Shown piece after piece: positions 55,301-64,000 of a DNA stretch of 64,000 bases; the first letter of the stretch is position 1, and each line of letters opens with the position of its first letter. Source of the stretch: Prosapia bicincta (taxonomy: Eukaryota; Arthropoda; Insecta; Hemiptera; Cercopidae); the NCBI GenBank assembly GCA_036971475.1, contig JBAIZL010000004.1:69072010-69136009 (forward strand), written 5' to 3'. The notes beneath the pieces were generated by a model, which ran no database searches, was not told where the DNA came from, and was given only the letters and a program-made list of their open reading frames with translations. The position numbers were made by a program, and so were the translations under genes.

Positions 55301-57300
55301 GGAAATTTTGTTATGAGATATTTGAATTATATTAAATAAATTTGTATTTAAAAATAAAATTACTTTACAGAAGTTTAAAATTTATTTAAATATGAATAGA
55401 TGCATTTACCCCTACAAGTCCCTAGTTTAATTATATATTTATACTCAATGCTCCTACTACAGTAGATACAAAGTAGGTAAGATATGAAGGTCGTTTTCCT
55501 TAACAGAACATGCGAGTAGGCATTGTACAGTAAGTAAAGAAAGCTAAGTATAAGTCAGGCAATACTGACAGTACTACAGGAATACACTTTTCATTGATTT
55601 TGAATGGCTCTGTACGTTCGACACGCAGTTCGATATTTATTACTTGAGGACAATACAAGTAAGGTTTTAAAATTGATGGCAGTGTGGCGTTGCGTTGTTT
55701 AGTTAAATTACCACGTGATTTGAATAATTGTCAAATAAACTACCAAGTAAATGAAATCTTTACTCAGATTAAACTGTATTGGAGGGTAGTCCTTGTGGTA
55801 TGGCTAATAAGTACTAAATACAATGTATATTTCAGTGCGAGTTCGTTTTCCTCCTTTAACTAGTTTCCTGCAATGGTTAACCAGACGGAAATAACGAGGA
55901 CGCAAGTGGCAAGCGAAGAGCATGGGCCAGACACAGATAAAACCATTCGAGGGTTAAGATACCGGTTCAGATGAAATGTTAGCTTAGAGTCCTTGTTAGT
56001 AGGTTTACTGATTACACGCCATCTACAGGTGTGCATCTACACATCTCGACTATAAGTCGCGAGATATATCAAGAGACTTCAGGTGAGCAGGAGGGGAGTT
56101 CGCCAACTAGTAAAGGATGCAGGCTAGGTAGCTCTCTATACTCTCTCGCATTTAGGTACAGTGGTTGTGGCGAACCGATACGTATATCAGCGAGGTTCAA
56201 CAAACAATGAGTTAGCAGGTTTTCTTCCTGAACACCTTTAGGGTTGCTTAACCCTGGACCAGGGCCAGGACGGTCCCACTTTCAAAGAAGCCCATTTCGA
56301 GTGATCAGCGCGTCTCCAAATGGCTAAACCTCCAAGGGTGGGGGTTGCCTGGTAAGTAAGGGCTTCTCCCACTCTAATTAACCAGCTGACTACGTCGCAA
56401 CGTCTCTTACTATGTCTCGTGAGTTGACCACTCTTGTATCGCCATAGACGTATCAAGGGAGCGGGTAAATATCTCATTATGTCCTCAATTGAGAGTAAGC
56501 CTCTATCAGTAATGTGTGCTATATTTTGCTTCAATAATAGGGTTAGAGAAGATACATAAACGTCCTTGACATAGGATGTAAGGGAGGATCAGGATATCAT
56601 ATGTGAAGGGTCACATACCTGAAGTAGACCTTTCTCTATAAAGAGATGCTTATCTGTTATTCCCTCGCAAAGGAAGGATCAGGAAATGTAGATATAATTA
56701 AAATACATCTAATAGAATGATATAACAATCCCCTAATAATAACTAGTGAAAGGAAGAAACTTATGACTTTTTACCTTTTTTGGCATTGGCACAGTGTGAA
56801 CACTCTCATTAAAACCTTGCATGAAATCACCCCACTCAGAGACGTTTTGTGATCATGGTCTAACTAGTGGCTTGACACTAGATATTTTAAAACTCGAGAA
56901 TTTCATTGTATATCGAATAAGTGTTGATCAGATGAATTTTCTGTCTATTATGCAAACTAGTATCATTTGAGGAACTTTAAAATGATTCAATTATGTGGAT
57001 AACATGTTTGGTTTAATTGTAATCATGGGTATGATTATACGCTGACGCTAGCGAGAGACCTTCGGAACTACGACATACATACACACAACCGTGCACGCAA
57101 CCAATGCCCTTGCATGAACTCGCAGCGGTTGTCTATTGATCAGATCGTTATAAAATTGTCAGTTTAAAATCCCGTATTTTACCTTCCTCATCTTATCAGT
57201 TTGTAAATATACTAAGATAAATGACTTCATACATATATATTGGAAATTCATCCAACCTTACTTCTAACTCGGAGGCTTCTGGTTATTATAATCGAATATC
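55301..57300. other. No gene recognised
   Basis: Mixed composition. A 98-codon minus-strand frame at 56238-56534 has no domain. A short frame at 55875 (MVNQTEITRTQVASEEHGPD) ends after 27 codons. Neither is supportable as a gene. Confidence 0.4.
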
Positions 57301-57309
57301 AATCATATT

Positions 57310-57700
57310 TAAAATTATAAGGGTGTAACGAGTATAAAACTCGTTACTACCCCGATAGAGAGGAGGTGTATACTTCAGATACTCCCCTATTGTCCTTTCC
57401 GTCCTATCCAAATTCCATCTATCCTTTTAATCAATCTTATAAGGAAGTGTTATGGCTAGACATCTATTTGTGACCCCAATAGAGAGCTGGTATACTTCTG
57501 GCACGTGACGCTGCACACGTGATACCCTACTTCTTCCTATTTCCCAGTACGAAGGGAATATCATGTTCTTTACTTACTCCTATCTAATTCCACTTACCCC
57601 TCTTTATCATTCTCAAGAAAGTGTTAATGGCAGGCATCTCTTTACGACCCCGTCAAAGAGTAGGTTTACTTAGATAAGCGACCGTTCTTAGATAATATCA
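57310..57700. repeat. Decayed tandem repeat (three copies)
   Basis: TACCCCGATAGAGAG at 57348, GACCCCAATAGAGAG at 57472 and GACCCCGTCAAAGAG at 57646 are each followed by GG/GT-rich sequence with TATACTT or TTTACTT. The last two are preceded by AAGTGTTA.TGG...CATCT. Spacing is 124 and 174 bp. Confidence 0.5.
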
Positions 57701-58140
57701 CGACTCCATATGTGTATTCTACCAGGAGTTTTGAGTCCTACTCCAATCCTACCCATAGTCACCTCTTCTATCCTACGTAGACGATGATAGTCGCACTGGT
57801 TAATCGTTCTAAAACTTCAAAGATAAATAAAGCAAAATAAAAATAGGAAATTTTAAAACACTCTTTTATTATTTAGTCTTTAGTGATTTATATTGGATGA
57901 AAAAACTAAAACATTCCAAATTAATGAACATTTTTTAATATTGTAATCGTGATCTTAGTTAATCGTTGAAATAGAAAAAAAGACGTTTTCCATATTATTG
58001 TTAAAGTCTTCCCTCATTCAAATTTACTTTTTCATTTAACTACAAATGCCCGATAAAAACCTTTGCTTTTTATAAACATCCATTAATAAAAATACTATTA
58101 GCTTTTTATTTTAATAAATATTTTTACACGTAACAAGAGT
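57701..58140. other. AT-rich, no gene seen
   Basis: No frame, repeat or RNA structure recognised. Confidence 0.5.
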
Positions 58141-58144
58141 ATAG

Positions 58145-58510
58145 CAGTTCACTCGTAAGCTGGCGCGCAATCGATCGATAGAAGTCAAAAAGTTAGCCCT
58201 ATTAAAAAACATTGGTTTTTGTAGTGCGTGTTGCATCAAATCCCATCGGTAAGAAATGCAGGCGTTGTGGTCGTTTAGAAAACTGATATAAGTAAATTTG
58301 TTCAAAACTTTATGTAAATGATCTGCTTAGTATGACAAATTAAATAAAATAATATTTATAGCGGAATTTTGGGCTTGTCAAAACTACATTGTTGTAATAC
58401 AAATATTATACCTCATATTATAATGTCCGTGGAACGGTCTTTAGCTTCCCCTACCCTTTCCCCTGCTTATGCTCGCCCTTCGAGGTCACGCGTCAGCTTA
58501 CGTGTGAATG
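58145..58510 (-). repeat. 5' region of the piggyBac-like family (second copy)
   Basis: Inverted homologue of 15905-16250. The transposase start that follows in the 16-kb copy is absent here, so this is a truncated solo piece. The frames at 58111-58305 and 58369-58644 arise from it. Confidence 0.65.
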
Positions 58511-58644
58511 GCTATATATCATCTTTTAATAAAAGACTATTCTTTGAATTAATAAAACATTCAGTGAAAAACCTTATTCCCTTAAAAGCTTTTGTCTATT
58601 CTTCACTGCTTTATATAAATACAGTAGGTATGCTATTTGGCTAG

Positions 58645-59290
58645 TGAGAGTTGAAATATAAACAATAAACGTTTTGCATTAAGCAAAAAGTTGTAATTTT
58701 GTTAGTGTAGTTTTAGTTCAAACATCCAATATTTATTGTTTGGTTCTACTGTAATGATATAGTAATGAATATGTTTTACCTGGTTATGCCGAAAGTCGTC
58801 AGGAACATTCCCCAGAATTTTAAAATTTTGAAAAAGATACCAAAATAATATCGCACTAGAAATACTCGAATACCCTCAATGTTTTACACAAAACCATTAA
58901 CTTCTAGCAAAAACCTAGAGAGCATAGAATAAACCCTGGCTAAAAATATTTACACAACAACACAGCAGCATCAGAAGGTTACAAATATGTCCAGTATATT
59001 TATTAATTAAGTTCTAGTAACATTAAAGTATAGCTTCTGGCTAGGATAGGTTTGGTAATAAAATGTTCCCTAACTTAAACTAACTGGTTGATTTATGAAG
59101 TGGCCTTTACTTGAGTCGATAATGCACACGTGCATTATGATCAGTTTAAAAATTAGAAAATTAGCAATTTTGAAAAAGAAAATAAGACTAAGTATTGAAA
59201 CTACCTTAAACACAAGAATATATTGAAGAAAGAGTATTGCCATAAGGTAGATTCTAAGCATTTCGCTGATCACAGTGTCAGCATCCCAAG
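58645..59290. other. Intergenic, no gene seen
   Basis: AGGATAGGTTTGGTAATAA at 59043 is another copy of the dispersed short motif. Otherwise featureless. Confidence 0.45.
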
Positions 59291-59299
59291 TGCTGAACC

Positions 59300-59650
59300 A
59301 TCAAGAGGGTTAAGTTTTGAGGATCGGACCCCGAGTTTAGTAGCCAACCGCAGCACTTACTATAGTTTGATTTAAAACAGAATAGGATTCTGCGTAAGTG
59401 AAATCGACCAGAGGGAGTGGGGACATCTTGCTGTGTGGGTGAGCTTTGTTGCCAGTTCGACGTTAACCTTCCATTCGACGCTCAGTGACATTGTAACTGC
59501 GGTGGAGTGATTTACTAGTGGTGTAGCTTGCTTCGTTCTGCAGTTTCAGTCGCTGGCAGTGGCGGGTTGACTGTCAATGCGTTCGAACTGACAACACCGC
59601 ATCCCTCAGTTTCTTGTGTAGGCGGTTTGGGTGTAAAGTTATAAGCAACC
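59300..59650 (+). promoter_or_regulatory. GC-richer island, possible promoter or 5' exon
   Basis: About 350 bp with near-balanced base composition and many CG dinucleotides in otherwise ~30% GC sequence. It contains CGCTCAGTGACATTG and CTCAGTTTCTTG, each with the arthropod initiator TCAGT. No long frame. It could be the promoter region of the gene whose first coding exon may be at 63210. Strand and function are inferred. Confidence 0.25.
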
Positions 59651-62050
59651 AGAAGTATGTGTTATCACTTGCTTTTTTTGTTGGGTTTTTTCATGGCTAT
59701 CTGTAGAGGTCGAAATTTATCTTCATAGTATTATAAATCCCATCACTGCTTTTATTTGTGTACAATTAATGTAATCTACTGTTCATAAAATATAGACCAA
59801 AGAAAATGTAACCAGTGAGACGTTTTATTTGAGGAAACTGTTTAGAAAATTATATGTGTTTAGCGAGAGTTAATATTTTACAAAAAAAAATGTTTATAAC
59901 TCTCATGTAATACAAAATTTTATACTTTGTATAACTATAAATGAGGCCTGGAGCAGGGGCTATCTGCGCAATTGTTTTTCTATAATTTAGAAACTAAAAA
60001 AGCCAATGAATAGTAATAAACAAAAAAGTAATAATAGTCCAACCCCATATACTGTATAGAGAGGAAAATGGAAAATTGCACCGAAATTCACTTTCTATTT
60101 TGCCACTGAATATTGTGATTATGTCATATGTATAGGCCTATACATATTTTTATTGATTGTAATTATAAACTAAAGTTACTAAAATGAAATTTTTCTTTGT
60201 TGACCTCATTAGGAATTGACTTAATTTTTTTATGATTTGTTTTTGTATGAAATATAACATGATTATTCTCATCAGTTATCTAAACCTACTAAAAGTGTTA
60301 TAAAAAATTATACCAAACCTGGAAATAGTGTCAACACATTTAACGATTTTAAATTGTGAAAACATTATTATTACTATACAATTGAAATTCAAAAGTTAAT
60401 TGAATTTCGCATTATATACAGTGCGAAATGGAAGTACAATCTTTAAAATCAATTATTTAGTTAATAACCTTCTTTCTTTATAATCAATTATAAGTTAAAA
60501 ATGCGAACACGCATTTCTTTATTAACGGGTATTACAAGTTAATTTTAAATTATAATATAGTCGAGTTTGATAATACTCTTTAGTAGGTTTTTAATAACTG
60601 ATTAAAGTAATCATATGATTTTGTAAATAAAAGATTAACCTTCTAGTAAGGTAGATACAAAAATTAAACTTGTAGTGAAGTAGACTCTTGAAACAGTTGT
60701 GGCCCGTTCCACAGACGGGCAGGATTTATTGGCGATATGTTATTTTAAATAGTGCACACTTCAAATAGTAATGGTTTTAGCATTAATTGTTACGAAAAAC
60801 ATAACCTCAATGTTAAAACGCACTCGTTTATCAAATAATTGTTCAGGAATTACCGCAATGTTATACTACATTACTATATAATATATTATAACTATATTAA
60901 AATATAGATGAAAAAATACAATATAGATAAAAAAGTTTAAATAGGTTTCGATAAAAAAATCTAACATCTTTTAACCGGTAAATATTTAGGTATTTGGTAC
61001 AGCTGTATAGTAATGTATAATATAGTGTTCTGTTTTTAAAGATGTCTGGAGTTTATACAGTTCCGAATGGTTTGGTAAATGGAGTTTGTTTTTGTATTTT
61101 TTTTTTCAAATTTTAACTTCTATATAGGTTTGGTACAATAAAAATAATTTTTTTATTGTTAGAATGTATTTTTATATTAACATAGTGAAATTCAAAAGTC
61201 AAAGTTGTCGGTCTTTTAAGTTTACTTTAAAATGAAGTAGACCGCTTTACAGATTTTGATTATCAGTCTTTGTTATTCTTTATTTGCAGTACAAAGTTAC
61301 ATAAAACTGATAAAATAATAAATTAATTATTAACCTCGAGGTTTTAAAGAGGCTTTTACGAAGGAATTCTCAAGTGGCTAAAAACCATAATGTTTCTCGT
61401 AATCTTTCTTAACTGAAAATATTCTTTCAATATTCGATTTAAAAGAACCTTTTCCCTATTTATTATTTTTAGATAGTCAAACATTTGGCAAAAATTAAAT
61501 TAATAGAAAAACTAAATTTTCGTGTTGTTCTAGTAGATGTTGAACGTTTTATTCCTGTGATCTTTAATTTTAATGACTAGATAAAGTCATGATATAGGTT
61601 ATATTTTTAACTTATCCAGTTGTGATGTTTGGCACAATAATTGAGTTGCCCGTTGCCGTATGAACAATTGTTGCTTGTTTCTGAATTTATCTTTGAGGAA
61701 AGAAAAACAAAGGACAAAAAATCATTTACGATGTATAATTATTTTAAAATTTAGGATTAAAACTTTTTTTTTCAAATATCTTGAAGAAAAAATAATTAAC
61801 CTTGAGATCAACAAAATTGCTTTATTACATTCTAAACATAAAAATAATCACTTTTTTGAAGAGGGATAACCTACTACTCCAGTACTATTTGTATTGCTTA
61901 TTTAATACATGCAGTATTACATTGGACAATTTGAATTAAAACAATCAATATTAAGTGTATTACATATACACTCATTCTCAGGGGATATTAATACAAACCT
62001 GAAGAATTTGTGTAATTTTATTCTGTGATAGTGTAGTTTAGTATAAGTTT
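59651..62050. other. AT-rich, no gene seen
   Basis: Possible intron of a gene starting at 59.3 or 62.1 kb. No repeats with identity were found; a 69-codon frame at 61660 is K/N/L-rich and probably spurious. Confidence 0.45.
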
Positions 62051-62054
62051 GTGT

Positions 62055-62205
62055 TTAGCGACCGTTTCAAATGTAGGCATGTCTTACTCAACTGGTGGGA
62101 GGGGCTTCTATGGAAGTGACTCGTGGCACGTCAAAACAGTTGTTGGCTTTAGTGTTGCGACCGGCATGATAGAGAAGTGGTGTTAGATTTTTGGTGTTAA
62201 GTTAA
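62055..62205 (+). promoter_or_regulatory. Second GC-richer island upstream of a possible exon
   Basis: GTGGGAGGGGCTTC, TCGTGGCACGTC and TTGCGACCGG stand out from the AT-rich background, 1 kb before the ATG at 63210. It may be a promoter or 5' untranslated exon. Confidence 0.22.
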
Positions 62206-63209
62206 ATACTTAATCTTTTTTAGATTTGTTTATTTATAGTTGTGTGATTTTAATAACAAAACCTCATCTACGACAAACAAGTACTTTGTTTTATCATTGG
62301 ATTGTATACATATAAATAATTTTAAGGAAAACTTACTTCTTATGAGGTTATTAAGTGAATGATTCATGGAACAGGGACAACAAATATCGTAATTTGTATA
62401 ATATTATGAATTAAAAACCTTTCTTATAAAATATATTCACAGACATAATTTATTGGCTTATTTTTCTTACTGTAATTTTATTTTGCTAAGTTTATCCTGT
62501 AAAGATAACAGTTTTCAGCCGGTAATATTTTAGTAACAAAAATAGCAGTAGCAACAAGATCTTGAACAGCAACAAGACTTCGATACAAAAATAGCAATAG
62601 GATTTGTATATTATAAAACTAATCGATTTTTCATATCCCATGGTTAAAAGAATTTCCTGTGAAATAGTAGGCCAAGCCGGTTTTAAAACAATTTGGTTTC
62701 TAAACTAAAGTCCAAAATTAATATTACCGCGAGTAAAGTTGAATTAATGTACAATTTAAGTATATCTTTTAATAAATTGGCTAAAGAGCTTCATTTAAAT
62801 AAAAGTTTTAATTATTTTTCTTAATTAATGAACATTTCAAACACTAAATATTTTCACACCACTTAAAACTGAATATTTAATTTTTTTTTTGTTTGCATAA
62901 ATTTAGATTATCTTGGGTAAAATAGAAGGGAGCCGACTTATTTAATATTCTAAAAAGATAAGAAAAGTAAACAGAGAAAGCATACTTCTACATTTTCAAC
63001 CAGAATTTAAAACTATTTAGAATGTTAAACCGTTGTTAGTGCTTATCTACAAGCAGGACTTGCACATGTAAGATTCCAAGTGTAGGATTATATTAGTTAT
63101 TTGTAATGGGAAATTCTATTAAGTTGTAACATAACTGGATGTTTATTATGAGTGGTAGTTTAAAGAGATTTTCATAACAATTTAATACAAAAATAAAAAA
63201 GCAACACTT

Positions 63210-63282
63210 ATGGCTCCCACTCCAGAGCCCTCATCAGTACCTGAATGTATTCTTGATCTTTCGTCTGATTGGCCGGATATGG
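63210..63282 (+). CDS. Possible first coding exon, unidentified gene
   Basis: ATG at 63210 in an ACTT-ATG-GCT context encodes MAPTPEPSSVPECILDLSSD then WPDM, and ends ATGG|GTAAGT, a perfect donor, in phase 1. The proline/serine-rich start followed by a short acidic, hydrophobic stretch is protein-like. The downstream part of the window (63283-64000) would be intron. No family was recognised. Confidence 0.45.
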
Positions 63283-64000
63283 GTAAGTAAATTTTGTATT
63301 ATTGTTATTTTCTTGTGTGTGAATCGGTCTTTTATTACGACAGTTTTTTTATGTTATATGTTTCTTTGTCAATTTTTTAGATGCTTATTTTCTTTCTGTC
63401 ATGGTTTCAATTTGCAATGTAGTAATATAGTGATGGTATTTAGTCACATCTTATATTTTATTGGTGTATGATTCTTGGTCCTGCTTAGGTGGTCCTTATG
63501 AGGGTTAGTGTTTTGTGTCAAAATGTACATTGACGCCATTATGTTATTTAATTATGTTGCCTTTTAAGTTATTTTGGAAAGATGTGTTTGGTTACATTTC
63601 TAAGGTATGACAGAGTTATAGTAACCACTGCAGCCTTGATTGGGTTGGGAAAGTTACAGTATAGGTAGAACTTAGATAGGCCCAATGGTATAAGTGATGA
63701 GTCAGGACAGAGTTGCTTTTTTAAGTAGACCAACTCGTTACACATTGGTTTATTTGAAATTTTTAATATCCTGGTTTACAGTTTCAGTAAATTTTTCAAA
63801 AAGACTAATTATAAGTTTGTGTAAGTCATAACATAATAAAGTTTTAAAATTACTTCATTGTCAAACACACATAAATCTGATAATTTTAGTACACTTGTTT
63901 AATATTTTTTTTTTTGAAATTTTATGTAAATATGGTTTTCTAAAATTATTTTGATGTATTACATGGTATAATTAGTACAATCAGAAGGAGGTTTATTGTT
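63283..64000. other. Putative intron to window end
   Basis: No further exon, repeat or RNA gene recognised. The F/I/C-rich 72-codon frame at 63253-63471 has no domain and overlaps the donor site. Confidence 0.4.

Noticed and set aside
56238..56534. 98-codon minus-strand frame as a gene
   Set aside because: No domain, no splice or poly(A) signals; plausible by chance in a locally GC-richer stretch.
58111..58644. Two short frames near 58.2 and 58.5 kb as genes
   Set aside because: Both lie in the 5' non-coding region of a repeat shared with 15.9-16.2 kb.

Overview
The window looks like a gene-poor, AT-rich, transposon-dense stretch of an insect (arthropod) nuclear genome. The evidence is an intron-split ribosomal protein L5 gene with insect-like residues, canonical GT-AG introns, long (CA)n and (TA)n microsatellites, and a dense mixture of animal-type transposons: piggyBac, Tigger/pogo, hAT, PIF/Harbinger, Helitron, Penelope-like, gypsy-like and I-type LINE. 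A hemipteran is possible, but nothing here proves the order.

Layout. 1-2.4 kb: a hAT MITE with a perfect 8-bp target duplication, the last exon of an unidentified gene (1367-1629) and a foldback repeat. 2.8-5.9 kb: a decayed minus-strand Penelope-like element (PLE) split by a piggyBac with perfect ends (3026-5535). 6.5-7.1 kb: a deleted hAT. 8.8-11.7 kb: a wrecked gypsy-like retrotransposon split by an 884-bp palindromic MITE. 11.7-14.1 kb: a full-length Tigger with broken transposase. 14.1-15.0 kb: Harbinger-like and hAT debris. 15.9-19.3 kb: a dead piggyBac-like element split by a PLE with inverted termini. 20.4-25.2 kb (minus): RpL5 coding exons 2-6, with a PLE in its large intron. 26.6-30.3 kb: nested foldback elements. 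31.2-34.3 kb: PLE-derived termini, a possible first coding exon (32430-32520), and a tandem repeat with a hammerhead-like motif. 34.45-38.30 kb: an almost intact LINE with a 14-bp target duplication. 41.1-42.2 kb: PLE-A. 42.6-43.7 kb: a deleted Tigger. 43.8-45.5 kb: PLE-B carrying a Harbinger inside its terminus. 46.0-46.25 kb: an inverted pair of hammerhead-like units. 47.7-55.3 kb: hAT pieces, tandem GC-rich A-tailed repeats, (CA)n tracts, a LINE tail, a 0.6-kb direct duplication and a Helitron helicase tail. 55.3-63.2 kb: mostly unassigned. 63.2 kb: a possible first coding exon.

The only clearly functional host gene is RpL5. The most interesting theme is RNA: at least six places, most of them next to or inside Penelope-like elements, show the order of parts of a hammerhead ribozyme (CUGANGA-type core, stem II, GAAA, tiny or palindromic stem III, NUH). 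Several of these have U and A where the usual C3-G8 pair would be, that is UUGAYAA or UCGACAA. These assignments come from reading the sequence by eye; no folding or database search was run.
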